From Microbacterium sp. (GTDB taxonomy: Bacteria; Actinomycetota; Actinomycetes; Actinomycetales; Microbacteriaceae), in the NCBI GenBank assembly GCA_003248655.1, contig QFPM01000021.1:1-46453 (forward strand): a DNA stretch of 46,453 bases, read 5' to 3'. How positions within the stretch are numbered: the first letter of the stretch is position 1; every line of letters starts with the position of its first letter. The position numbers and the translations under genes were made by a program. The notes under the pieces were generated by a model. The model was not told the DNA's origin, searched no databases, and saw only the letters and a program-made list of their open reading frames with translations. Below are positions 7,692-16,215 of the stretch, piece after piece.

Positions 7692-9232
7692 GCGAGGTCC
7701 TCGAAGGTCACGGTCACGCCGTCGCCGAGGTCGAGCACATCGCCGTCGACGACCATCGTCGGCTCGCCCGGGTGCAAGCGCACGGGGTCGGCACCGCCGC
7801 GCAGCAGGATCGTGCCGTTCGTCGTGTGCAGGTCGGTGACCAGCACGTGCTCACCCTCGGCGCGGATCTCGACGTGGCTGCGCGAGATGTCCTGCTCGGG
7901 GCTGTCGACGGCGACGAGGGTCGGCAACTCGGACCCCGACGTGCGAGTCGACTTGGGCCGGCGGCCGATCACGACCGGTCGTTCGAGCTCGACTACCCGC
8001 CCCGACGAGAGCACGATCCGGCCCCGCGCGGGCCTGCGGCCCGGGACGTTGTCGGTGGATTCGTAGTGCTCGCGCTCCGCGGCGCGCAGCGCCCGCGCCT
8101 CGGCCACCGACACCGTCGCGCCGTCGTGGTCGCCGAGCGCGGCGGGGGTGGGGGTGGGGGTGGGGCTTGCGGCGCCGGCATCCGTCGGCAGTTCTTCGGA
8201 GATCTGCACTTCTTCGGAGCCTGCGGCCGGGTTTGCGTCCGAAGATGTGGAGATCTCCGACGTTGTGCTGCGCGCAGCGGGGGCGGGATGCCCGGCATCC
8301 TCGCCCTCGTCCTCTGCCGTCGCGGTCGCAATCGCCGCCGCGGCGACGGGCCGCGCGACCGTCTCGCCCCACAGCAGGTCGTACTCGTCGACGGGAGGCG
8401 CCTCGGTCTCGGGCAGCCACGTGTCAGCGGAGTCGCCCGCTGCGGTCGTGGTCGCCGTCGTGCCGCCGACACCCGCGGCATCCTGAGCATGCGCTTCTTC
8501 GGAGATCTGCACTTTTTCGGAGACCTGCGCCGCGTTGGCGTCCGAGGAACTGTCGATCTCCGAAGATGTGACGACGGATGCCGGGGGCTCGGGTGCGGAT
8601 GCCGCGGATGCGGAGGCCGCGGATGCCGGAGGCGCGGCGGGGACAACAGCACTAGCGGCAGCCGGCGCACCCACACCGACACCCGCACCAGCGGCAGCCG
8701 GCACACCCGCACCTACACCGACACCCGCACCCGCACCCGCACCCGCACCCGCACCCGCACCCACACCCACACCCACACCGAGGGTCGCGACGACGAGATC
8801 GGCGACGACGACGCCCGAGCGCACGGGGACGGCGGCGTCTTCGGCGGCTCCGCCCTCCGGCGCGATCGTGACTCGGGTCGCCGCGGGGACGAAGCGCTCC
8901 GCCCACGTCGCGACGCTCTCGCCGGTGACCGCCTGCGTGCCCTCCGGGGTGTCGATGATGACCTCGATCGGGCCGCGGACAGCGACGCGCAAGCCCGTGG
9001 GCTCGGCGACGGCGAGCGCGAACGGGGGGATCGCCGCGAGCGACGTGCCGAACGCTCCCGTGAGCGCGTCGAGCACGGCGCCGATTCCGCCGTCGCCGAC
9101 GCGGCGCCAGACGGCATCCGCGGTTCGCTCGGTCACGTCGGGGGCGAGCAGCGCGAGCGCCGCGCCCTCGACGGCGACCCACCACCCGCCGCCCCGCGCG
9201 GGGCGATAGTGCACCTGTGCATCGCCGCTCAT
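7688..9232 (-). CDS. FHA domain protein with long low-complexity linker
   Basis: The protein has 514 residues. An N-terminal domain of about 130 residues (start MSGDAQVHYRPARGGGWW) is of unknown function but typical of this locus. It is followed by an Ala/Gly/Val-rich linker (about 135-400) and a C-terminal FHA domain (about 415-510; VIGRRPKS, SRSHVEI, TNGT). The linker DNA holds a CACCCG hexanucleotide tract (about 8710-8780), a G-rich tract and two copies of a 76-bp palindromic repeat (8192-8267 and 8495-8570), each read as a Ser/Glu-rich peptide. No membrane helix is clear. The ATGA overlap shows translational coupling with the phosphatase gene. It probably docks phosphorylated partners of the neighbouring kinase. 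Confidence 0.85.
   Translation of the reverse strand: MSGDAQVHYRPARGGGWWVAVEGAALALLAPDVTERTADAVWRRVGDGGIGAVLDALTGAFGTSLAAIPPFALAVAEPTGLRVAVRGPIEVIIDTPEGTQAVTGESVATWAERFVPAATRVTIAPEGGAAEDAAVPVRSGVVVADLVVATLGVGVGVGAGAGAGAGAGAGVGVGAGVPAAAGAGVGVGAPAAASAVVPAAPPASAASASAASAPEPPASVVTSSEIDSSSDANAAQVSEKVQISEEAHAQDAAGVGGTTATTTAAGDSADTWLPETEAPPVDEYDLLWGETVARPVAAAAIATATAEDEGEDAGHPAPAARSTTSEISTSSDANPAAGSEEVQISEELPTDAGAASPTPTPTPAALGDHDGATVSVAEARALRAAEREHYESTDNVPGRRPARGRIVLSSGRVVELERPVVIGRRPKSTRTSGSELPTLVAVDSPEQDISRSHVEIRAEGEHVLVTDLHTTNGTILLRGGADPVRLHPGEPTMVVDGDVLDLGDGVTVTFEDLA
8143..8166. repeat. G-rich tract with quadruplex-forming pattern
   Basis: Four runs of four or five G separated by single T lie on the plus strand inside the FHA gene linker. 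The pattern matches a compact G-quadruplex. The coding strand is the C-rich one, read as PTPTPTP. Confidence 0.6.
8192..8267. repeat. Palindromic element group A, copy 1 (inside FHA gene)
   Basis: This 76-bp imperfect palindrome starts TTCTTCGGAGATCTGCAC and has GATCTCCGAC near its right end. It is gap-free aligned with copies at 8495-8570 and 10866-10941. It is read in frame as a Ser/Glu-rich linker peptide (SEISTSSDANPA). Confidence 0.75.
8495..8570. repeat. Palindromic element group A, copy 2 (inside FHA gene)
   Basis: Same length and termini as copies 1 and 3, with no insertions or deletions between them. The left arm TTCTTCGGAGATC faces GATCTCCGAAGA on the right, and inner pairing continues. 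Confidence 0.75.
8710..8782. repeat. CACCCG-type hexanucleotide repeat in coding sequence
   Basis: Tandem CACCCG/CACCCA units encode an alternating Gly-Ala and Gly-Val tract. Because the unit is 6 bp, a change in copy number keeps the reading frame and changes linker length only. Confidence 0.8.
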
Positions 9233-10047
9233 GACGTTCCTTCCACGCGGGGACGGGTGTCGCCGTCAGCGCTACGAGCGCCGGCGGGCGCCGTGTCGAA
9301 CACGTCGTCGTCGTTGCCGCTCACCGCGAGCGCGTCGACGACGATGGCCGTCACGTTGTCGCGGCCGCCGTGCAGCAGCGCCTCGTGGATGAGGCGGGTC
9401 GCGGCATCCTGCGGATCGGATTCGTCATCGAGGATGCCGCGCAGCTGCGCCGCACTGAGCTCGCCCGACAGGCCGTCCGAGCACACGAGGATGCGGTCGC
9501 CCGGCTCGGCGGGAACCATCCAGTAGTCCGCTTGGCCGTCGCTGCCCGCACCGATCGCGCGGGTGATCTCGTTGCGGCGGCTGTCGGTGCCGGCCTCGGC
9601 GCCGGTGAGAACGCCCGCGTCGACGAGCTCCTGCACGACGGAATGGTCCACACTGATCTGCTCGAGCAGGCCGTTTGCGAAGCGGTAGGTGCGTGAGTCG
9701 CCGACGTTGACGGTGAGCCAGTATCCGATGCCGCCGACTTCGGCGATGACGACGCCCGTGAGGGTCGTCCCGGCGGCGCGGCCGTCGCCCGCGATCGCCT
9801 CGACCCGCGCGCGAGTGCGGCGAAGCGCCGCGCGCACGTCGTCGATGCCGAGGCTCGGCGCGCCCGCCAGCAGCTCGAACTCCGCGACGACCGCGGCGCT
9901 CGCGCGGTCGCCCGCGTCGTGGCCGCCCATGCCGTCGGCGACGAGGAACAGCGGCGACGCGGCGAGGTAGGAGTCCTCGTTGACGCGGCGGCGAAGCCCG
10001 GTGTGGCTTGCCGCGCCCGCGCGCACGACAATCGGCGATTCGGTCAC
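9229..10047 (-). CDS. PP2C-family Ser/Thr protein phosphatase
   Basis: The protein has 272 residues, the usual size for a stand-alone bacterial PP2C domain. Metal-binding motifs are intact: RVNEDS near 20, DGMGGHDAGD near 40, SDGLSGEL in the last third and GRDNVT near the end. No membrane helix is seen, so it acts in the cytoplasm. It should remove phosphothreonine marks set by the kinase two genes downstream. The GTG start at 10047 overlaps the RDD-FHA gene stop (GTGA). Confidence 0.92.
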   Translation of the reverse strand: MTESPIVVRAGAASHTGLRRRVNEDSYLAASPLFLVADGMGGHDAGDRASAAVVAEFELLAGAPSLGIDDVRAALRRTRARVEAIAGDGRAAGTTLTGVVIAEVGGIGYWLTVNVGDSRTYRFANGLLEQISVDHSVVQELVDAGVLTGAEAGTDSRRNEITRAIGAGSDGQADYWMVPAEPGDRILVCSDGLSGELSAAQLRGILDDESDPQDAATRLIHEALLHGGRDNVTAIVVDALAVSGNDDDVFDTAPAGARSADGDTRPRVEGTS

Positions 10048-11543
10048 GGCGCCACCTCGACGGTCACATGCCGGTCGCCGAACTCGAGCACGTCGCCGCC
10101 GCGCACACGGGTGCGTTCGCCCGGGCTCACCGTCTGACGCTGCGCGCCGCGGCGAATGACGACGCCGTTGGTCGAATGCCGGTCGATGACCCAGAGGGCG
10201 CGCTCGGTGCCCGACCCGCCGACTGCGCCGGACCCGCCAGGCCCGCCGGCATCCGCCGCCGTGCCCGACCCATCCGGCACCAGCTCGAAGTGCGTCTTCG
10301 ACAGCGACAGCGTCTCGTCGCGGACGGGCGAGACCATCGCCCCCGTCTCGGGCGCGGGATTGCGGCCGAAGAGCGTGCGCCCGTAGAGCGCCTGACGGGT
10401 GCCGTCATCCCAGACGAGCCGCGCGACGGGCCGCTCGCCCGTCGACAGCCGCGTCTGCTCGAGCGGGTCGTCCAGAGCAGGAACGGATGCCGGTGGCGCC
10501 GGCGGCATGACCGGGGCAGGTGTCGCGGGTGTCGCGGGCGCGGCCGAAGGCGCGGGGGTCGCGGGGGTCGAGTGCGCGGGGGCCGGGGGCGCCACGGGCG
10601 CTGCCGACGGGGCATCGACGACGGGGATGCCGGGCGCCGACTCGGCCGGCGGAGCGTCGAGCAGGGCAGGGTCGGAGATCCCGGGCACGAACGAGATCAA
10701 TCCCGCGGTCTGCACCGGAGTTCGCGCTGGCGCAACAGGCGCCCCCGACCACCGCGCGAGCTCGGTGTCTTCCGCGACGGGCAGGATCGGCGCGGGCGGA
10801 AGCACGTTCGGGATGGCCGGCCCGTGCGCCGACGGCGGCCATCCGGGCGTCCCCGCGGCATCCATATCTTCGGAGATCTGCGCATTCTCGGAGCGACGCG
10901 CCGGGTTAGGGTCCGCAGAACTGCTGATCTCCGAAGTTGTGACGTGCGCACCCGGCGCGCCGACGTGCGCACCCGACGCTCCGACGCGGGATGCCAGGGG
11001 CGGCGCCACGGCGCCACGCCCGGTGACATCCGCCATGACGGTGCGCGAGACCCTGTCGTGCCAGCCGCGCCGCCACGGCGACGCGTCGAACAGCGGCGAG
11101 AACATTCCGACGACGATCGCCCCACCGAGGCCCCAGATGAGGTTTCGCACGAGGGCGCTGACGAACCCGACCGGCGCGCTGGCTGCCCCAGACCCGGATG
11201 CCCCGGATGCCCCCGCGCCGGCTGTCTCAGAGCCCGCGCCGCCGGCATCCGTCTCGCGACCCAATCGCAGTCCGAGCGCGCGCATGCCGAGCGATCCGCC
11301 GCCGCCCTGCATGAGCGTGTACACGACCAGCCACGCGCCCAGCACGGCATAGGCGCACAGGCCCGCGACGGCCAGCGGGAAGGCGCCCTCGGTCGTGACC
11401 GAGATGCCGGCGAACGCGCTCGCTGCCGCGAACAGGATGACGAAGGCCACGCCGCCGTCGATGAGGTACGCGCCGACGCGGCGACCGATCGCCGCCGGTC
11501 GCAGGGTCGGCACCAGGGCCGAGGGTCCGGGGCTCGCGCTCAC
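10044..11543 (-). CDS. RDD-family membrane protein with C-terminal FHA domain
   Basis: The protein has 499 residues. An RDD-type membrane domain (about 15-180) opens with RRVGAYLIDGGVAFVI and contains several hydrophobic segments. A Pro/Ala-rich cytoplasmic linker follows, which carries the third copy of the group A palindrome, and then a C-terminal FHA domain (about 395-499; GRNP, SLSKTHFEL, HSTNGV). It would tether a phosphothreonine-binding module to the membrane near the kinase and ATPase. The GTG at 11543 is chosen because it gives a GTGA overlap with the TgpA gene. The upstream extension of the frame is arginine-rich and unlikely. Confidence 0.87.
   Translation of the reverse strand: MSASPGPSALVPTLRPAAIGRRVGAYLIDGGVAFVILFAAASAFAGISVTTEGAFPLAVAGLCAYAVLGAWLVVYTLMQGGGGSLGMRALGLRLGRETDAGGAGSETAGAGASGASGSGAASAPVGFVSALVRNLIWGLGGAIVVGMFSPLFDASPWRRGWHDRVSRTVMADVTGRGAVAPPLASRVGASGAHVGAPGAHVTTSEISSSADPNPARRSENAQISEDMDAAGTPGWPPSAHGPAIPNVLPPAPILPVAEDTELARWSGAPVAPARTPVQTAGLISFVPGISDPALLDAPPAESAPGIPVVDAPSAAPVAPPAPAHSTPATPAPSAAPATPATPAPVMPPAPPASVPALDDPLEQTRLSTGERPVARLVWDDGTRQALYGRTLFGRNPAPETGAMVSPVRDETLSLSKTHFELVPDGSGTAADAGGPGGSGAVGGSGTERALWVIDRHSTNGVVIRRGAQRQTVSPGERTRVRGGDVLEFGDRHVTVEVAP
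10866..10941. repeat. Palindromic element group A, copy 3 (inside RDD-FHA gene)
   Basis: This 76-bp copy aligns without gaps to those at 8192 and 8495, with conserved ends (ATCTTCGGAGATCTG and GATCTCCGAAGTTGTG). It is read in frame as a Ser/Asp/Asn linker peptide. Confidence 0.75.
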
Positions 11544-13867
11544 GCTGACTCCCCCGCGTCGTCGGTGGCGCCCGCGCGCGTCCACGGCCAGCGCAACGCG
11601 CCGCTCCGGCGCAGCGAGCGCAGGCTCAGCCGTGCGCGCACGCGCTGCCAGCTCGTCGTGGACTCCTTCATCCCCCCGACGATATCGTCCACCTCTTGCC
11701 AGAACGCGTCGATGTCCTCCTGCGCGGGATCATCCGGGCCGTACACGTCGAGGTCGGCGCGCGCGGCGAGCGCGGTGACGCGAGACTCGTCGAAGGCGGC
11801 ACCGACGGCCGCGGCGCTCTCGGCCCGGGTCACTCCCGCGGCGACAGGAACGCGCAGATCGACGGCCGAGTCGACGAGCTCGTCCCAGCCGCCCGAGATG
11901 CGGTCGGCGGCGCGCGCAGCGGCGCGGCGGCGCGCGCGGCGGGTGCCCTTGATTACCCCCATGACGATGAACGGCGCGGCGAGCAGCGCCACGATGCCGA
12001 GCCCGATCCCGCCGAACAGCAGCACCGGCCCGAGCCACTCGATGCCGCTCGGCTGCTCGTCATCCTGCTCGCGATCTTCGGCGATCGCGGGCGGCAGATC
12101 GGCGGGCTCCTGCGCGGGCGGCGGCGGCTGCAGCACCTGCGGCTTGGGATTGGCCTGCGGCTTGGGCGTCTGGTCGTTCGGGACCTTGTCTTCGTCGGGC
12201 GTCGGGTCGAACGGCACCCACCCGTATCCCGCGAAGGCGATCTCGACCCACGCGTGCAGGTTGTCGCCCGTCGCCGTGAAGACCTCGCTGCGCTCATCAT
12301 CCTTGTTGGGATGCCAGCCCATCACGACCCGCGCGGGCATGCCGAGCTGCGTCGCCATGAGCGCCATCGCGACGGCGTACTGCTCGTCGTCGCCGACGAG
12401 CTGGTCGCTCGCGAACATCGCCGTGATGCGGTTGGCGCCGTGGCCCGAGAGCGAGATGACGTCGCCCTCGAGGCCGTGGCTGAAAAAGCCCTCGCTGCGC
12501 AGCCAGCTCTCGAGCGCCCGGGCGCGCTCGATCGGCGTCTCGGCATCGGCCGTGGCTTTGGATGCCAGGTCAGCGATCTTCTCGGGGATGCCCTCCTGCG
12601 TCGGCATCTTCAGTGCCGCGAACGGCACGTCGGCGAGCGCCGCATCGCTCGGCAGCGTCGACACGACGGTGCGAAGCGTGTACTCGTCGCCGGGCGCGAG
12701 GCCGGCGGGCACGACGGCGGTTCCGGTCGCATCGTTGAAGTGCGCCGAGCGGGCAAGCTCCGACGCGCGCGAACCCTCGAAGTCGAACTCCGTCGCCGAC
12801 CCCACATCGGGCAGCCACACGCCGGTGAGCTCGTCGATGTCGAACGTCAGCTCGACCGGGGTGCCCTTGGCCTCCGGAGACATGTTGGAGCGGATCGGGG
12901 TGAACGCGCTCGACGAGCCCGCGCCGTCGTCGGCGACGTTGAAGACGATGCCGTTGTAGGCATCCATCGTCGCGAGGCGCACGCGGGCATCCTCGGGAAG
13001 GCCCGACACCGTGAACAGGGTCGTGTCGGCGTCGTCACGCACGTAGCCGCGGTAGGACTGCAACGGGCTCGGGTACTGCGTGATGTCGAAGGGCGGCACG
13101 ATGAAGTCGCGCAGGATGTAGCGCGGCACGGGCGGCGCGGCGAACGCGGCGGTCGCGATACCCGCGCCGGCGGCGACCGCGAGCACGGCTCCGCCCGCGA
13201 CGAGCCGGCGCAGGCGCGAGCTGCGCACCGACGCGGCATCCGAGGTTCCCGCCGACTCGACGCGGACGGCCGCGCCCTCGCCGTCCCACGCGTGCCGGAG
13301 GGCGAGCCAGACGACCGCGACGGCGGCGAGCGCGAGGCCTTCGACGAGCGGCGCGGTCGGCTGCGCGACGCCGAGCAGGATGCTCGCGACGAGCACCGCA
13401 AGCGCGGGCAGCAGCGCCCACGCCGCGGGGCGTGCGCGCAGCGCGAGCGAACCTGTGAGCACGGCGCCGACCAGCAGCAGGATGAACGGGACGATGAGAT
13501 GCCCGTCGGATGCCGCGACGGGCGGCACCGTCGTGAGCAGCTGCTTCCACGACGTGACGGTGCCGACGGCGAGCTGGCGCAGCGTGTCGAGGGTCGGGAT
13601 CACTCCGACGAGGGCCGTATGCGGCAGGGCGAGCGCCCCGCCGAAGACGAGGTAGGCGCCGAGCGTCGCGCCCGAGAGGCTCAGCACGCCCCACCGCCAG
13701 CGCGCGCCCGCGTAGGCGATGCCGAGGCCGAGGGCGAGGCCACCGACGGCGGCGACGAGGTACTGCGGGCCGTCGAAGCTCGACGAGAACCCGACGACCG
13801 TGACGGCGAGCAGCAGCGCCGTCGCGATGAGGTCGAGCGCGACGACGCGCGGAGCGCGCCCGGTCAT
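11540..13867 (-). CDS. TgpA-like membrane transglutaminase homologue, catalytic Cys replaced
   Basis: The protein has 775 residues. About six or seven membrane helices fill the first 240 residues, followed by a large extracytoplasmic region with a transglutaminase-like core (about 440-560), one membrane helix near 610 and a cytoplasmic tail. The core keeps the His (HAWVEI, H538) and Asp (FDPTPD, D554) of the catalytic triad. The place of the catalytic Cys (normally G-x-C-E-Q-F/Y) reads G-D-D494-E-Q-Y. It is therefore probably a non-catalytic fold, used for binding. The gene lies in the classic MoxR-DUF58-TgpA set, whose members are translationally coupled here (ATGA overlap with the DUF58 gene). 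Confidence 0.88.
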   Translation of the reverse strand: MTGRAPRVVALDLIATALLLAVTVVGFSSSFDGPQYLVAAVGGLALGLGIAYAGARWRWGVLSLSGATLGAYLVFGGALALPHTALVGVIPTLDTLRQLAVGTVTSWKQLLTTVPPVAASDGHLIVPFILLLVGAVLTGSLALRARPAAWALLPALAVLVASILLGVAQPTAPLVEGLALAAVAVVWLALRHAWDGEGAAVRVESAGTSDAASVRSSRLRRLVAGGAVLAVAAGAGIATAAFAAPPVPRYILRDFIVPPFDITQYPSPLQSYRGYVRDDADTTLFTVSGLPEDARVRLATMDAYNGIVFNVADDGAGSSSAFTPIRSNMSPEAKGTPVELTFDIDELTGVWLPDVGSATEFDFEGSRASELARSAHFNDATGTAVVPAGLAPGDEYTLRTVVSTLPSDAALADVPFAALKMPTQEGIPEKIADLASKATADAETPIERARALESWLRSEGFFSHGLEGDVISLSGHGANRITAMFASDQLVGDDEQYAVAMALMATQLGMPARVVMGWHPNKDDERSEVFTATGDNLHAWVEIAFAGYGWVPFDPTPDEDKVPNDQTPKPQANPKPQVLQPPPPAQEPADLPPAIAEDREQDDEQPSGIEWLGPVLLFGGIGLGIVALLAAPFIVMGVIKGTRRARRRAAARAADRISGGWDELVDSAVDLRVPVAAGVTRAESAAAVGAAFDESRVTALAARADLDVYGPDDPAQEDIDAFWQEVDDIVGGMKESTTSWQRVRARLSLRSLRRSGALRWPWTRAGATDDAGESA

Positions 13868-15183
13868 GCGAGCACCTTCCGCACGGCGCGCGGCAGCTGG
13901 TCGAGCGCGCCGACGGTGACGACGTCGGCCTCGCCGATGCGCTTGAGGGCGGGGGCGTCCGTGCGCGCGTCGGCGACGACGACGAGCGAGCGGACGCCGT
14001 AGGGCAGGCGCGAGCAGGCGAGGCGCAGCTCCGCGGCATCCGCCTTCGATCCCGTCACGAGCACGACGACGGCGGCCTGCGGGGCGTGCGCGGCGATCGC
14101 TCCCGCGAGCGCGACGATGCCGCCCTGGCGCGGGCGCGAGTGGCCGAGCAGCGACAGCTCGTCGAGGAAGCGGCGCGGGCTCAGCGAGCGCACGGGGCCA
14201 TCCTGCGTCCGCGCGTCGAGCACGCGCGAGTCGCGCAGGGCGCGCAGCCCCACCGAGCCCGCCGCCGAGATGGCGAGCTCGAACTCCCCCGCCTCGCGGT
14301 ATTCGCCCGGATGCGTCGACAGCCCCACGACGAAGTGCGAGCGGCGCGTCTCTTCGTACTGGCGCACCATGACCTCGCCGACGCGGGCCGTCGACTTCCA
14401 GTGCACGTGCCGCAGGTCATCGCCGGGCTGGTACTCGCGCAGCGCGTGGAACGAGACGTCGTCGCGCGCGAGGTGCTGCGCGGGGAGTCCCTCGAGGTCG
14501 CGCAGGTGCCCGAGCGAGAGCCCGTCGAGCGCGGTCGTCTGCGGGTGCACGTAGAGCTCGACCGCCTGGCGGCGGTCGTGCGTGCGCTCGAACAGCCCGA
14601 TCGGGTCGCCGCGGCGGACGCTCACCGGCCCCACCTCGAGCACGCCTCGCGCACTCGTCGGGATCGCGAAGACCTCTTCGTGTTCGGCTCCCGGGCCGAG
14701 CCTCGGCACCTGGAACACCCCGCGCCCGTGGCCGACCGGCAGCACCACCTCGGCGGGGAGGATCGTGCGGGCCGTCCGGTTGACGAGCGTGAGTCCGCCG
14801 ACCGCGCGCTCGCCCACGACGACGCGCGTGCGGGTGAGGTCGAGTTCGATGTCGTACGTCGTGCGGCCGAAGAGGAACCCGAGACTCAGCACGATCACGA
14901 CCGTCACGACGACCGCCGCGATCAGGAGTTCCTTCCACCCGAACGCGAGCGCGAGCCACCACAGCACGGCAGCTCCGACCAGGAACACCCAGCCGAGCGG
15001 GCGGATCACCTCGAGGATGCGGCGCAGGATGCCCGCGGCCACCCGCCCCCACGTCTGCGCGCGCTCGCGCCACACCTCCGCACGCGTCGCAGCGCGCGGC
15101 GCGACGAGCGACGTGTCGTCGCCCTGCTCATCGAGCTCGCTCGGCGCCTCGACGCTGTCGGTGACGGAGGGTGCGGCGCTCAT
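13864..15183 (-). CDS. DUF58 domain protein
   Basis: The protein has 439 residues. Two membrane helices lie at about 55-100. A beta-rich region follows, then the DUF58 signature (REYQPGDDLRHVHWKSTAR near 250) and a von Willebrand A-like C-terminal fold. DUF58 proteins are regularly paired with MoxR ATPases and TgpA-type transglutaminases, where they are thought to work in assembly or control of envelope complexes. The ATG at 15183 shares one base with the MoxR stop (TGATG), and the stop overlaps the TgpA start. Upstream frame extension to 15300 was rejected because it is arginine-rich and lies inside the MoxR gene. Confidence 0.92.
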   Translation of the reverse strand: MSAAPSVTDSVEAPSELDEQGDDTSLVAPRAATRAEVWRERAQTWGRVAAGILRRILEVIRPLGWVFLVGAAVLWWLALAFGWKELLIAAVVVTVVIVLSLGFLFGRTTYDIELDLTRTRVVVGERAVGGLTLVNRTARTILPAEVVLPVGHGRGVFQVPRLGPGAEHEEVFAIPTSARGVLEVGPVSVRRGDPIGLFERTHDRRQAVELYVHPQTTALDGLSLGHLRDLEGLPAQHLARDDVSFHALREYQPGDDLRHVHWKSTARVGEVMVRQYEETRRSHFVVGLSTHPGEYREAGEFELAISAAGSVGLRALRDSRVLDARTQDGPVRSLSPRRFLDELSLLGHSRPRQGGIVALAGAIAAHAPQAAVVVLVTGSKADAAELRLACSRLPYGVRSLVVVADARTDAPALKRIGEADVVTVGALDQLPRAVRKVLA

Positions 15184-16154
15184 CAGCCGGCGGCTCGCGA
15201 GAGCGGAGCTTCGACGGCGGCGAGCGCACGCTGCACGACGGTCTCCGCCGTCGTACCGGAGAACTCGGCCTCGGGGTCGAGGACGAGACGGTGCGCCCAC
15301 ACCGGCACGGCGAGGGTCTTGATGTCGTCGGGGATGACGTAGTGGCGACCCTGCGACGCGGCGTACACCTTCGCGACGCGGATCATCGAGATCGCGCCGC
15401 GCACCGAGACGCCCAGACGCGTGGCATCCGAGGCGCGCGTCTGCTCGACGAGCTGCGCTGCGTAGCGCGCGACGGCGGGGTCGATGTGGACGGTCGAGGC
15501 GAGGTCGGCCATGTCAGCGACGGCGCCGGTCGTGATGACGGCCGACAGGGATGCCGAGGGGTTCCGGTCGACGGCGCCTACGAGGATCCGCTCGGTAACG
15601 GCGAGGGTCGGGTAGCCGATCGAGATCTTCAGCATGAACCGGTCGAGCTGCGCCTCGGGCAGCTTGTACGTGCCCGACTGCTCGATCGGGTTCTGCGTCG
15701 CGATCACGAGGAACGGGCGACCGACCTCGTGCGCCGTGCCGTCGACGGTGACGCGCGACTCCTCCATGACCTCCAGCAGCGCCGACTGCGTCTTCGGGGA
15801 TGCCCGGTTGATCTCGTCGGCGAGGACGATCGAGGCGAACACCGGCCCGCGGTGGAACTCGAAGCGGTGGTTCTGCTGGTCGTAGATCGTGACACCCGTG
15901 ACATCCGACGGCAGAAGATCGGGCGTGAACTGGATGCGGGTCGACGTGCCCTGCACGGATGCCGCGAGGGCTTTCGCGAGGCTCGTCTTGCCGGTGCCCG
16001 GGGCATCCTCGAGAAGCACATGGCCCTCCGCGAGCATCGCCGAGAGCACGAGGCCGACGACCTCGCGCTTGCCCAGGAGAGCGCGGTCGACGTTGTCGAC
16101 GAGGCGCGTGAAGGTGTCGCGGAACCACGCCGCCTGTTCCGGTGTCATGCTCAT
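15183..16154 (-). CDS. MoxR-family AAA+ ATPase
   Basis: The protein has 323 residues, normal for MoxR. It shows Walker A (APGTGKTS near 55), Walker B (LADEINRA near 115), the sensor region (VIATQNPIEQSGTY) and a C-terminal lid. It is a cytoplasmic chaperone-like ATPase that acts with the DUF58 and TgpA proteins encoded directly downstream. The ATG at 16154 is preceded by a spacer of 61 bp after the giant Ig-repeat gene, so both are likely on one transcript. Two ATG codons (16154 and 16148) are possible. Confidence 0.93.
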   Translation of the reverse strand: MSMTPEQAAWFRDTFTRLVDNVDRALLGKREVVGLVLSAMLAEGHVLLEDAPGTGKTSLAKALAASVQGTSTRIQFTPDLLPSDVTGVTIYDQQNHRFEFHRGPVFASIVLADEINRASPKTQSALLEVMEESRVTVDGTAHEVGRPFLVIATQNPIEQSGTYKLPEAQLDRFMLKISIGYPTLAVTERILVGAVDRNPSASLSAVITTGAVADMADLASTVHIDPAVARYAAQLVEQTRASDATRLGVSVRGAISMIRVAKVYAASQGRHYVIPDDIKTLAVPVWAHRLVLDPEAEFSGTTAETVVQRALAAVEAPLSRAAG

Positions 16155-16215
16155 GTCTGCTGTCTTCCCTGTTGTGCCTGGTGTGTCTGCCCGCCCACGT
16201 GAACCGCGTGGGCCG

